A stretch of 47,160 nucleotides of DNA from Bacteroidales bacterium UBA5266 (GTDB taxonomy: Bacteria > Bacteroidota > Bacteroidia > Bacteroidales > WCHB1-69). Numbering within the stretch: position 1 is the stretch's first letter; every line of letters begins with the position of its first letter. Where the stretch lies: contig DHTG01000101.1 of the NCBI GenBank assembly GCA_002411545.1, positions 1 through 47,160 of the forward strand, in the 5' to 3' direction. Below the pieces are notes generated by a model. The model made no database searches and was not told where the DNA came from. It saw only the letters and a program-made list of their open reading frames with translations. Positions 8,682 to 17,357 of this stretch are shown here, one piece after another. A program made the position numbers and the translations under genes.

Positions 8682-10025
8682 TTATCTGTTAATCATACGA
8701 TTTACATCTAAACCGTATTGTTCTTCCATTCGAATACCTAACGTAGACAAGCGATCTAATATTGTATTATAAATTTCGGGTATAACCGGTCTGTGTACAC
8801 CACTGACTGTTATTTTATGTTGAGCCAACATATCCACAGCAATAGCCGCAGGCAATGCCACCGTTTTAGCAATGGATGTATCTCCACCGGGTATGCCAAA
8901 ATCCAATAATCTCGAAACTATCATTTCACGATTTCCATCCGGATAGGATGCGATAAAATTATGTTGCATCACACTCATATCTCTTTCGTGAGCTTGTTGC
9001 ATCATACGTTCAATCATAGCATCGGAGGTAATTTCATAAGCGGAATCTATGGTCCGATTCATGGGTTGTTCCGACAAATAGCCTAAATATTCTATGGCTT
9101 GTATGGCTACTGCATGTTCATCCAATTGCAAATAGGAGGCTAATTTATTCTTCAAATCAGTAGTAGTATCGGCATTAATTTTACGAGCTATGTATTGCGC
9201 ATAAGTTAATCCGGTAAGGTCTTCTTCCTCAGGCAAAGTTAATCCCAATCGTTTCAAAGCATCCAAACTCTCGCACCATCCTTTGTAACGCAATGTTCCT
9301 CTAAACATAGTCTTTGCCTCGGGAATACCATAAATATCAATGTATGACAAAGAATCACGATTCGGATACACTTCAAGGCTTTCTAATTCCGGAAAATCGA
9401 TGGTAAAGACATCTTTAAATAAATTTTCGGTCGGAATGTGCACCACTTTTCCTTGTTTTTTATATACAGCCTCATTATTTCCGGCTAATACTACCCCCTT
9501 AGGACTCCATGAAAATTTATATCGAAACGGATTGTCGTTCGATGATTCAGGGGCTGGCAAAGCTCCGCACAAGGAATAAAACTCTTCTACTTTACCTCCT
9601 TTTGCATGTATAGCATCAATGATACGCATCGCCGACATATGGTCGATGCCCGGATCTAAGCCTAATTCGTTCAGTATGGCTATTCCCTTTTTTTTAGCTT
9701 CTGCATCTAATGCCTGCATTTCGGGTTTGATATAGGAAGCCGTTACCATATGTTTTCCATGTTGTATACATTGTTTGGCCACTACAGGATGATACGCATA
9801 AGGCAAAAGGCTTACGATGATGTCATTTTCCTGAACCAAAAAAGACAAGCCTTCCTGATCTTGAATATCAAACAACAACAATTTTCCATTGGAATACTTT
9901 TTTACTTCCTTTTCCACTTTTAACAAATCGTTACTTGCCACACATACTTCATAGTCTTTTTGTAATAAATAACGAATAATAGGCATGGAAACCATACCTG
10001 CACCCAAAATACATACTTTTTTCAT
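8682..10025 (-). CDS. Saccharopine dehydrogenase family protein
   Basis: 447 residues. The protein starts with an NAD(P)-binding Rossmann motif (VCILGAGMVSMPIIRYL) and continues with the saccharopine dehydrogenase (glutamate-forming, Lys9-like) pattern, including ELGLDPGIDHMSAMRIID and FRYKFSWSPKGVV. Lys9 enzymes interconvert saccharopine with glutamate and aminoadipate semialdehyde, so a role in lysine degradation is plausible, but related family members act on carboxynorspermidine and other opines. No lysine-ketoglutarate reductase or aminoadipate semialdehyde dehydrogenase lies nearby. It precedes rpoN by 21 nt on the same strand, and 99 nt separate it from the upstream pepT. Substrate therefore remains uncertain. 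Confidence 0.85.
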   Translation of the reverse strand: MKKVCILGAGMVSMPIIRYLLQKDYEVCVASNDLLKVEKEVKKYSNGKLLLFDIQDQEGLSFLVQENDIIVSLLPYAYHPVVAKQCIQHGKHMVTASYIKPEMQALDAEAKKKGIAILNELGLDPGIDHMSAMRIIDAIHAKGGKVEEFYSLCGALPAPESSNDNPFRYKFSWSPKGVVLAGNNEAVYKKQGKVVHIPTENLFKDVFTIDFPELESLEVYPNRDSLSYIDIYGIPEAKTMFRGTLRYKGWCESLDALKRLGLTLPEEEDLTGLTYAQYIARKINADTTTDLKNKLASYLQLDEHAVAIQAIEYLGYLSEQPMNRTIDSAYEITSDAMIERMMQQAHERDMSVMQHNFIASYPDGNREMIVSRLLDFGIPGGDTSIAKTVALPAAIAVDMLAQHKITVSGVHRPVIPEIYNTILDRLSTLGIRMEEQYGLDVNRMINR

Positions 10026-10124
10026 TCTTTTTTATTTTTAATTACAATACGCATTTACACAATTAATCCTACACAATGAGCCTACTCCATAATTCAAAAC
10101 AAGTCTGCCTCGGGCTTGTTACAT

Positions 10125-11363
10125 TCAACGGGGGACTCTCATGGCATAAGCTTTTACAATATTAAGTATCACTTCGCTTGCTTTCTCCATGGATTCGAGT
10201 ACTACATATTCATGTTTGCCGTGAAAGTTATGCCCGCCCGAGAAAATATTTGGACATGGCAAACCCATGAACGAAAGGCGAGCTCCGTCGGTTCCTCCAC
10301 GTATAGGCATAATCAAAGGTTTTACGCCTGCTTCAATCATGGCATCTTTGGCAATATCGACTACAAACATAACATCTTCTATCTTTTCTCTCATGTTATA
10401 ATATTGATCTTCGATGTCGCATACCACGGTATTTTCACCATATTTTTTATTTAAAAAATCAATTATGTGAGTTACTAATTTCTTTTTATCTTCAAACTTC
10501 TTACGATCATGGTCTCTGATGATATATTGCATGGAAGCTTCTTCAATACTTCCATTGAATTTAATCAATAAAAAGAAGCCTTCATAATGCTCGGTTAATT
10601 CCGGTTTTTGACCCATGGGCAACATAGCATGGAGTTCCATGGCTATCAACTGAGCATTTATCATTTTATCTTTTGCATAGCCCGGATGTATATTACGACC
10701 ATGCACTGTAATTTTGGCTTGAGCGGCATTGAAATTTTCATATTCCAATTCTCCCACTTGTCCTCCGTCCATGGTATAGGCGTATTCGGCACCAAAATTC
10801 TTTACATCGAAATGGTCCACTCCCTTGCCTATCTCTTCGTCAGGAGTAAATCCAATGCAAATTTTCCCGTGTTCTATTTCCGGATGTGTGAGTATGTATT
10901 CCATGGCTGTCATGATTTCAGCAATACCGGCTTTATCGTCGGCACCCAATAAAGTGGTGCCATCGGTACAAATTATGGTTTTTCCTATATACTTTAAAAG
11001 CTCCGGAAAATCGGCGGTTTGGATCATAAGCTCTTGTTTGGCATTTAGGATAATATCATTCCCCTGATAATTCTCTATGATTTGCGGATGCACACACACC
11101 CCGTCCGCATCGGGGGCTGTATCCATATGGGCAAAAAAACCTATGGCAGGTATCTGCTTATCGGTATTTGCCGGGATACTTGCCATCACATAACCCCATT
11201 CATCCATATAAGCATTTGAAACTCCTATTGATTTTAGTTCGTCTACCAATTGCATGGCAAATACTTTTTGATTGTCTGTGCTCGGAAAGCTTATTGAATC
11301 GGGATTCGATTGCGAATCAACAGCTATATACGATAAAAATCGTTTTAAAATTTGGTTTCGCAT
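10125..11363 (-). CDS. pepT: Peptidase T (tripeptide aminopeptidase)
   Basis: 412 residues, the usual length for PepT, a cytosolic M20B zinc aminopeptidase that removes the N-terminal residue of tripeptides. The dinuclear metal ligands and catalytic acids are all present: His79 and Asp81 (FFAHMDTAPD), bridging Asp142 (LLGADDKAG), catalytic Glu in TPDEEIG (about 176), Asp199 (TMDGG), and the C-terminal His in GGHNFHGKHE. The substrate motif RGGTDGARLSFMG is also intact. It follows the SAM hydrolase gene by 19 nt on the same strand and may finish the peptide breakdown begun by the exported peptidases encoded elsewhere in the window. Confidence 0.96.
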   Translation of the reverse strand: MRNQILKRFLSYIAVDSQSNPDSISFPSTDNQKVFAMQLVDELKSIGVSNAYMDEWGYVMASIPANTDKQIPAIGFFAHMDTAPDADGVCVHPQIIENYQGNDIILNAKQELMIQTADFPELLKYIGKTIICTDGTTLLGADDKAGIAEIMTAMEYILTHPEIEHGKICIGFTPDEEIGKGVDHFDVKNFGAEYAYTMDGGQVGELEYENFNAAQAKITVHGRNIHPGYAKDKMINAQLIAMELHAMLPMGQKPELTEHYEGFFLLIKFNGSIEEASMQYIIRDHDRKKFEDKKKLVTHIIDFLNKKYGENTVVCDIEDQYYNMREKIEDVMFVVDIAKDAMIEAGVKPLIMPIRGGTDGARLSFMGLPCPNIFSGGHNFHGKHEYVVLESMEKASEVILNIVKAYAMRVPR

Positions 11364-11382
11364 AAGATTATATATTTATTAT

Positions 11383-12288
11383 TTATGTATTAGTATCCTT
11401 GAATGTCAATCTAAATCTGCAATCATAAATTTTTGGATCGGTGATATCGAGTACCATGGCCAATCGACCGTACTTAGAGGCTATTTCCAAATAGGAAGCA
11501 TGGTTAAACGTAAGCACCAATTTATCATTGCGGGCAACATCATCATAGGAATCCACCAACGTAAGCTTATAATTTCCTATCCCTTTGATGTGAATTTGAA
11601 GATTTTTTCTACCTTTTGCCACTCTATCAAAAAGCGATTTATGCAAATCGGTTACTATATTTCCGTAATTATCCACATATTTAACTCCAAACTCAACGAT
11701 CTCTTCAGAATCATTATTCTTTTTAATCAGAGGGTTACGTGGTTTAATTAGTTCTATACACTTCTTATCATAGAATTCTCCCAATTGTGTTAGCGGAATG
11801 TGTTTTTGTGCTAATGTAATTAAGGGATGGATAAAATAAGCTATCGCTTTGAAATTTTTCAGCCTACTATCGTCTGTTTTTTTCGATAATTTCACTACTT
11901 CCTCTATATCGTTGATATCATCGCAAAGCAGGGAGAAGAAACCGTTATTTTTGGCTAAAAAATAATGCCCTTTATATTTAACAGCCAAATAATCGGTAAA
12001 AAAAACATCTACGTTTTTTTGTTTTTGTTTACATCGTACATAGGATTGTTCTTGTAGTGTATTATGAAAATCCACATCAAACATGTGTATACTCCCTTCC
12101 GGAAAAAAGGGATAGCTTGAAGCTAACAAATAAGCTCCCATTTCAACATTAAACGGCATGATTTGATGCGAGATATCAAGCAAGCAGGCATCGTGTAAAG
12201 CTTTAAAAATATGCGCTTTAAAAATCGCCAGGGAATTATCGGCCACGCCCCAATCGCTTGTTAGCGTAATGATATGATTCATACCCAT
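11383..12288 (-). CDS. SAM hydrolase (SAM hydroxide adenosyltransferase, DUF62 family)
   Basis: 301 residues. The N-terminus ITLTSDWGVADNSLAIFKAHI, the PFNVEMGAYLLASSYPFFPEGSIHMFDVD block and the C-terminal VKYVDNYGNIVTDL segment are characteristic of the DUF62 family. Its members hydrolyse S-adenosylmethionine to adenosine and methionine and are structural relatives of fluorinase and chlorinase. The physiological purpose in bacteria is unclear; control of SAM level is one suggestion. A second Met two codons in is an alternative start. It sits 9 nt after the HU/SPOR gene and 19 nt before pepT in a compact minus-strand block. I see nothing pointing to halogenase activity, which is rare in this family. 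Confidence 0.87.
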   Translation of the reverse strand: MGMNHIITLTSDWGVADNSLAIFKAHIFKALHDACLLDISHQIMPFNVEMGAYLLASSYPFFPEGSIHMFDVDFHNTLQEQSYVRCKQKQKNVDVFFTDYLAVKYKGHYFLAKNNGFFSLLCDDINDIEEVVKLSKKTDDSRLKNFKAIAYFIHPLITLAQKHIPLTQLGEFYDKKCIELIKPRNPLIKKNNDSEEIVEFGVKYVDNYGNIVTDLHKSLFDRVAKGRKNLQIHIKGIGNYKLTLVDSYDDVARNDKLVLTFNHASYLEIASKYGRLAMVLDITDPKIYDCRFRLTFKDTNT

Positions 12289-12297
12289 ACTAATTAT

Positions 12298-13317
12298 CTA
12301 CTTCTTTAATATCCAACCCTTTAATTGATTTTCTCTTAGTACGCGTTCCGCTTCTTCCCTTTCATAGGGACCGATGCCTATCAACCACAATCCGGATGAT
12401 TTGCCTTTGCCAAGTTCCGACGCATTGTCATATTTGGATTGCAAGCTTTGGAAATATTCCTTGGCATTGCTTTCTTCTTTAAAACTTCCCAATACGATAT
12501 AAGTATTGCCTTTCGTATGAGAGATGTTGATATCTAATGCTTCGTTTGCTTCCTCTTGCGCTATTGATTCTTCATCAAAGAGTAAAGAATCGGATATGGT
12601 CGCGGTAACCTCTTCTTGACAGGAAGGTTCTTCTTCGTCATACTCAAGAGTTTCCACTTCATACACAAAAACAGGCGTAATTTCTTTGGCTGTTTCTTGA
12701 GGTTTAACTTTCTGACTGATACGCATCCAAAGCATATCCTTTTTATAATAAAAATCATCCGGGAAAAGAATGGAATACAATCCTGCTGCAATAATCAACA
12801 TAAACAGTATTATTAAACCGGTAAATAGGATTAATTGAAAAACCGATTTTCTTTTTTTTCTTTTCTTTTTCTCGAGCTTTTCTTCCGAAACTTCTTGCTG
12901 TTTAGCTTGTGGAGGATATGAAGTAAAACTTTCTAATCCGTATGATTCCGGAGAAATATCATAATCTAAGCTGGGATTAAATTGAATGTTTCCTACGGCA
13001 TCGAAACTAAAAGAGCCTAAGCTGCCCAGTTCATAGGTTTTATCTTTTTGTAAACTATTTTTCACTTCATCTATCCATTGCGATACAAGCATGGCTGCTT
13101 TCGATGGATCTATCTTATCTTTTTGGGCAATGTATTCGGCCAATTCATCCGAGGATTCATTTCCTTGGTAAGTAAAGATAACATAATGACCCGGAGGAGT
13201 AAATGTATGTAGAATGGGATGTATTTCCGATGATTTAAATACCACTTCAAACAAGCCAAAGCCTTTAATGGAGAGCTTCTTTTTGTTTATTAAAAATTCT
13301 TTTATATAATTTTTCAT
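12298..13317 (-). CDS. HU-CCDC81 and SPOR domain membrane protein
   Basis: 339 residues. The N-terminal half (about 1-120) carries two HU-like modules of the bacterial CCDC81 type: the first with KLSIKGFGLFEVVF, the second with ELGSLGSFSFDAVGNIQFNP. A lysine/arginine-rich stretch (KKKRKKRK, about 150-157) leads into one transmembrane helix (about 158-185), then an acidic linker and a C-terminal SPOR domain (about 265-339). Topology would place the HU-like part in the cytoplasm and the SPOR domain on peptidoglycan, so the protein could tie an intracellular element to the division septum. The start at 13317 (ATG) is preferred to the TTG two codons upstream, which overlaps the kdsB stop. It follows kdsB by 2 nt. 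Confidence 0.88.
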   Translation of the reverse strand: MKNYIKEFLINKKKLSIKGFGLFEVVFKSSEIHPILHTFTPPGHYVIFTYQGNESSDELAEYIAQKDKIDPSKAAMLVSQWIDEVKNSLQKDKTYELGSLGSFSFDAVGNIQFNPSLDYDISPESYGLESFTSYPPQAKQQEVSEEKLEKKKRKKRKSVFQLILFTGLIILFMLIIAAGLYSILFPDDFYYKKDMLWMRISQKVKPQETAKEITPVFVYEVETLEYDEEEPSCQEEVTATISDSLLFDEESIAQEEANEALDINISHTKGNTYIVLGSFKEESNAKEYFQSLQSKYDNASELGKGKSSGLWLIGIGPYEREEAERVLRENQLKGWILKK

Positions 13318-13319
13318 CT

Positions 13320-14075
13320 TCAAAAATGATTTTTTGCATATAAGTTATTGGCTACCGCTAAATCTTCAGGCGTATCGATAGCTACCGGCGATTCACAATT
13401 CGTTATACAGGCACCCATAGTATACCCATGCTCCAACCAACGCAATTGCTCGAGGTTTTCCGCTTCTTCCAAGGATGAGGGAGGCAATACTACTAACGAC
13501 ATCAAGGTTGAAGCTTTATACACATACAAGCCAATGTGTTTATAAAAACAATGTTGAAAGAAAGATTTCTTTTGCAAATAAGGGATAGCCGTTCGGCTAA
13601 AATACAAAAGCTTTTGTTGTTTGGTGATGATGGCTTTGACCACATTCGGATTGCATAGCACAGCCTCCTCCTTTATGGGGTGGAGTAAAGTAGCTATTTC
13701 GATTTTTGTATCCGATACATATTGTATCAGCTCTTGTATTTGTTTCACCTGAATAAAAGGCTCATCGCCTTGTATATTTACAACATAAGTATCATGCTCG
13801 GTATAGATTTCTTTGTATTTTGTATATACTTCGGCACAACGTTCGGTTCCCGAGCGATGAGAAGAGGCGGTCATCAGGGCTTTTCCTCCAAAATCAGTTA
13901 CGACTTGCCATATACGTTTATCATCGGTAGCCACTATCACTTCTTGAAATTCTTTTACTTGAGCTACCTGTTCATAAACTCGTTGTATCATGGGTTTCCC
14001 TCCAATCAAACACAAAGGTTTACCGGGAAAACGCGTAGAATGATATCGAGCAGGTATGACACCTAAAAACTTCAT
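13320..14075 (-). CDS. kdsB: 3-deoxy-manno-octulosonate cytidylyltransferase
   Basis: 251 residues. KdsB activates Kdo with CTP to CMP-Kdo for the lipopolysaccharide core, so the organism has a Gram-negative outer membrane. Motifs seen: the nucleotide-binding start GVIPARYHSTRFPGKPL, VATDD, the metal-site NIQGDEPF, FSRTAIPY, HIGLYVYKASTL and the IDTPEDL near the C-terminus. The start is taken at the family-typical MKFLGVIPAR; an extra Met lies immediately before it and a longer frame further upstream runs into the preceding gene. It is 13 nt downstream of the deoxynucleoside kinase gene and 2 nt upstream of the HU/SPOR gene, so all three are very likely co-transcribed. Confidence 0.96.
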   Translation of the reverse strand: MKFLGVIPARYHSTRFPGKPLCLIGGKPMIQRVYEQVAQVKEFQEVIVATDDKRIWQVVTDFGGKALMTASSHRSGTERCAEVYTKYKEIYTEHDTYVVNIQGDEPFIQVKQIQELIQYVSDTKIEIATLLHPIKEEAVLCNPNVVKAIITKQQKLLYFSRTAIPYLQKKSFFQHCFYKHIGLYVYKASTLMSLVVLPPSSLEEAENLEQLRWLEHGYTMGACITNCESPVAIDTPEDLAVANNLYAKNHF

Positions 14076-14088
14076 CATTATCTGAATT

Positions 14089-14724
14089 TTATTTCTTTGT
14101 TTCTTCCTTAAACAATCCGAATAATTCCGCATTGATTTTTTCGATAATCACTCCCAAATGATCTTGATTTTCGGAAAATTTCAATGTATCCACATCTATA
14201 ACCAACATCTTTCCTTGTTTGTATGATTCGGCCCAAGCATTATAGCGATCGTTCAAATTCTTTAAATAATCCAAGCGTATCAAATCCTCATAAGGTCGAC
14301 CCCTTTTTTGTATTTGAGAAACCAAGGTTGAAATGTCGGCTTTTAAATAAATCAATAAATCGGGAGGCTGTATAAATGAATTGATTAATTCGAAAAGAGA
14401 TAAGTAATTCGTATAATCTCTATTCGACATTAATCCCATTTCATGTAAGTTAGGAGCAAAAATATAGGCATCTTCATAAATGGTTCTATCTTGAATGACG
14501 GTTTTTCGTTTTTTATTTCTGATATCAATGATATGCCTGAAACGTTCATTCAGAAAAAAGACTTGTAGATTAAAAGACCATCGTTGCATGTCTTCGTAAA
14601 AACTGGCTAAATATGGATTAGTATCCACATCTTCGAACTGAGGTATCCAAGCGAAATGCTTTGCCAATAATTTTGTAAGGGTCGTTTTACCCGATCCTAT
14701 ATTTCCTGCTACTGCTATATGCAT
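14089..14724 (-). CDS. Deoxynucleoside kinase (dAK/dGK type)
   Basis: 211 residues. The protein phosphorylates a deoxynucleoside with ATP in nucleotide salvage. The P-loop AGNIGSGKTTLT sits at the N-terminus, followed by the substrate-site pattern NPYLASFYEDMQRWSFNLQ, the DRT motif in VIQDRTIYEDAYIFA and an arginine-rich lid RGRPYE, all as in bacterial deoxyadenosine/deoxyguanosine kinases. Substrate preference cannot be read from sequence alone. The start at 14724 is chosen because an upstream Met (14748) overlaps the promoter element at 14746-14753. It heads the block with kdsB, HU/SPOR, SAM hydrolase and pepT. Confidence 0.92.
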   Translation of the reverse strand: MHIAVAGNIGSGKTTLTKLLAKHFAWIPQFEDVDTNPYLASFYEDMQRWSFNLQVFFLNERFRHIIDIRNKKRKTVIQDRTIYEDAYIFAPNLHEMGLMSNRDYTNYLSLFELINSFIQPPDLLIYLKADISTLVSQIQKRGRPYEDLIRLDYLKNLNDRYNAWAESYKQGKMLVIDVDTLKFSENQDHLGVIIEKINAELFGLFKEETKK

Positions 14725-14745
14725 TGTTATTGTTTTTTTGGAGTA

Positions 14746-14753
14746 CAAAAATA
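14746..14753 (-). promoter_or_regulatory. -7 promoter element for the deoxynucleoside kinase-kdsB block
   Basis: The minus strand reads TATTTTTG (TAnnTTTG), 21 nt before the ATG at 14724. It overlaps a further in-frame ATG, which therefore cannot be the start. The leader would be about 15 nt. Confidence 0.62.
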
Positions 14754-14890
14754 CATATTTAGGACAAACAACTTACAATAATTTGAAATAAATTTTATGG
14801 AAGTCGGAAACAAGAAGTCATAAAAGAAAGTATTTAACTTACAATAAAAAGGTAGCTAAGCACTTGAAATTTCCCGTTGATAATATTAGG

Positions 14891-16966
14891 CTAATAGGCA
14901 CCACTCCATTTTCTGAGTACCCATTCTGTACCTAATAGTAGGATAATTCCCAAGCATAGTAAATAAATATTTAGCAATGAGGTGTGTTTTTTGTTGTAAT
15001 ACACCCGAGTTTTTATTTCAGGATTGTTTTTAATAGCGGCTTCCAACTCCTCCCATTGATTGGGATAAAACATAGCTGCCTGACTATTGGCCGAGATTCC
15101 TGCTAACAACTGATGGTTTGCCAACAAATCAATCGACTCTATTTGTATTTTATTTACACTGAAACGACCTGTTTTTTCATAGGTTTCTCCCCCATGCTTA
15201 ACCCATGCTTTCCAATGATAATCCCCCGGCGGAAAACGACCGGCATCTAAATGATAGGATGTTAAGTGACGGGAAAAAACATAGGAATATTTATTCTCTT
15301 TATCGGCAATCAACATGGAAACTTCCGGATCATTGATTAACTCATAATTTTTATTAAATAATTCGGCATCGAACACCACATTATCATTTTCTTTATATAC
15401 ATTTTTACTTTCCACGCGGAAGAACCCCTTATCTTCTTTTATCGCAAGATATTGCATAGTATTTGAAATGATTTCATCGAACACATCGTGGTTGTTTGCA
15501 AACAAGTAATTATAATTACGCCAACGCCATAAACCATCCCCTGCAAAGACAGCCGTTTTTTTGTCAAGTTGTTGATTGTACAATAACAAAGGATATGAAG
15601 TGGTGATGTTTCCAATCTTTTGATATAATAAAATTTGAGCGGAATTTGCCGTTTGATAGTTGCCATAAGGGACTTGTACGGGAGGCAAATCCGTTAAATG
15701 AAGTTGGCTGGGGGACGATAGGTTGAAAACAGTAAAATTCGGATTATAAACCGCATAAACATCATTATACATCTCTCTTTGAGGGATGATTTGTAATCCG
15801 ATTTGTAAAGAATTTAGCCATGGAAAATGCGTATTCTTTCCCAAAACATAGAAAACAGGCATATGTAATTTTTGAATATCGTCCAACAATGATTTGGCTG
15901 GATTGTTTTTAGAAGGTAATTGATGCAATACAACCACATTATAATCGTCGATGGCTTTGTTAAATTTATCTATAGGATATGTTTCTACTTCATAGGTTTC
16001 GTTTTGTGCTATCGACTGACTGATGGCGCTTACATCGGGATGCGGTGCGTGATAGAGGATGACCACTTTTTCTTTTTTATCGACCACTTCTATAAAAAAT
16101 TGAGCTGTATTATTGGCATGGGTAAACTCCCCTTCCACAGGAGTAATCCGAATTGTATAGGCATGTAAACCAGTCTCTCCAGCCTTTAAATGTAAACGTA
16201 CCCATTCGGAATAATCGTTATTCGTCACACGAAGCTGTTTTTCAAAAACAACTTCATCCGATTTTTTTATTCGTAAGAGCGCCTGTTGGTGCATCAGCTT
16301 ATGTGCTTTTACTAAAATTTCGACCGGAAAAAAATTATCTTTATATACACTTTTGTTGTGATTTACTTTAGTAATCAAAAGGTCTTTTCGTACATTGGTA
16401 TCACCCAGCGCCATGGTATAGACCGGATACTTGATGGCATTTGCTGCATATAAGGGATTTCGACCGGCATTATAAATACCGTCGCTTATCAACACCAAGG
16501 CACCTACATTTTTGTTAATGTAAGACGACTGCACCATATCAAAAAAAGAAGCCAAATTAGTTTGTTTATGGCTGAAATCCATATCCATCCCCTTTTGTAT
16601 GCTATCTCCTATTAAATAAGTATCTACACGATATCTATTCCGTAAGCTTTCTATGCTTTGCTTCATCTTTTTTTGAAATTCCTTGGCATAAAAGGTGGAG
16701 TCTTTACATAAGCGCATGGATTCGGAATTATCCAAACCAACAATCAATACGGGCTTTTCCTTTTCTTTTTGTTTGGTTTGTATCAAGGGATTTAACAATA
16801 AAAACAACAATAAAAAAACGGCCGTACATCGAATGAAAAAAGCCAATCGTTTCACCCATAGTGCTAATTCGGGCTTATTGGCTTTAACATATAAAAGTCC
16901 TGCATACAAAACAGCTATCAGTAAACATAAAGGTAAAAACCATAGCGAATATTCCGTTGTAACCAT
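14891..16966 (-). CDS. vWA-domain membrane protein
   Basis: 691 residues. Two N-terminal transmembrane helices (about 7-26 and 41-62) precede a von Willebrand factor A domain whose metal site reads DNSES (79-83, the DxSxS MIDAS motif) with a later ISDG. The middle holds a Rossmann-like region (KEKVVILYHAPHPDVSAI onward) resembling the glutamine-amidotransferase-like fold seen in many bacterial vWA membrane proteins. The C-terminus ends in one more helix (about 665-683). Most of the protein is probably periplasmic. Such proteins often work with MoxR ATPases or DUF4175-type proteins; a DUF4175 gene lies 3 kb away on the other strand. The function is unknown. No clear promoter was found. Confidence 0.85.
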   Translation of the reverse strand: MVTTEYSLWFLPLCLLIAVLYAGLLYVKANKPELALWVKRLAFFIRCTAVFLLLFLLLNPLIQTKQKEKEKPVLIVGLDNSESMRLCKDSTFYAKEFQKKMKQSIESLRNRYRVDTYLIGDSIQKGMDMDFSHKQTNLASFFDMVQSSYINKNVGALVLISDGIYNAGRNPLYAANAIKYPVYTMALGDTNVRKDLLITKVNHNKSVYKDNFFPVEILVKAHKLMHQQALLRIKKSDEVVFEKQLRVTNNDYSEWVRLHLKAGETGLHAYTIRITPVEGEFTHANNTAQFFIEVVDKKEKVVILYHAPHPDVSAISQSIAQNETYEVETYPIDKFNKAIDDYNVVVLHQLPSKNNPAKSLLDDIQKLHMPVFYVLGKNTHFPWLNSLQIGLQIIPQREMYNDVYAVYNPNFTVFNLSSPSQLHLTDLPPVQVPYGNYQTANSAQILLYQKIGNITTSYPLLLYNQQLDKKTAVFAGDGLWRWRNYNYLFANNHDVFDEIISNTMQYLAIKEDKGFFRVESKNVYKENDNVVFDAELFNKNYELINDPEVSMLIADKENKYSYVFSRHLTSYHLDAGRFPPGDYHWKAWVKHGGETYEKTGRFSVNKIQIESIDLLANHQLLAGISANSQAAMFYPNQWEELEAAIKNNPEIKTRVYYNKKHTSLLNIYLLCLGIILLLGTEWVLRKWSGAY

Positions 16967-17078
16967 ATAAAATAGACCTAAACTGCAATAATTTATTGTT
17001 ATTTAATAACGCTGAATTTATATTTATTGTATGAACCAGCTCTATTTAAAAGCAAAAAATTAGTCGCAAAGCACAGTT

Positions 17079-17107
17079 CAATTACGAATTAAAAATTACG
17101 AATTACG
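17079..17107 (+). repeat. Dispersed AT-rich repeat, copy 2
   Basis: 29 nt matching the reverse complement of 183-211 at 28 positions. As in copy 1, the AATTACG unit is reiterated within the element. It lies in a gene-free divergent spacer. Confidence 0.75.
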
Positions 17108-17201
17108 GAAACTAAAACAAGATATATACAGCAAAATTCCGTAGGGACGAATTTATTCAGTTCGGAATTATATATAGCACTAGGTAGATTCCCCGTCTGC
17201 A

Positions 17202-17235
17202 TTAGACAGATTATCTGTATAGTTAGACAGATTAT
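17202..17235 (+). repeat. Short tandem direct repeat
   Basis: Two exact copies of TTAGACAGATTAT with start-to-start spacing of 21 nt, about two helical turns, 123-156 nt upstream of the lipoprotein gene. The spacing would suit a dimeric regulator binding one face of the DNA, but this is speculation. Confidence 0.5.
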
Positions 17236-17357
17236 TTCTTGCCTTATACATTTTGATATAGCAGCTGAAACAATAAAAGTGAAAAAATAACGTTGTATTT
17301 TGTAACTCATCATAATCATTAACCAGTCCGCATAATCCGGACACAAACATTAATAAA

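Larger units (their letters stand above)
16967..17357. other. Intergenic region with small repeats
   Basis: A 391-nt divergent spacer between the vWA gene and the HEAT-like lipoprotein gene. Short frames here have no recognisable content. It holds the second copy of the 29-nt AT-rich repeat (17079-17107), a 13-nt direct repeat TTAGACAGATTAT at 17202-17214 and 17223-17235 (21-nt period), and a small hairpin GTCCG-N7-CGGAC (17326-17342) that ends 15 nt before the lipoprotein start codon. No TAnnTTTG element is seen. Confidence 0.6.

Noticed and set aside
11383..12288. SAM-dependent halogenase
   Set aside because: The protein belongs to the wider DUF62 family, where hydrolysis of SAM is the usual activity; nothing specific to fluorinase or chlorinase was identified and no natural-product genes are nearby.
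14770..14847. Direct repeat AACTTACAATAA (14770-14781 and 14836-14847) between the deoxynucleoside kinase and vWA genes
   Set aside because: Only 12 nt of AT-rich sequence; it could easily arise by chance and has no associated feature.
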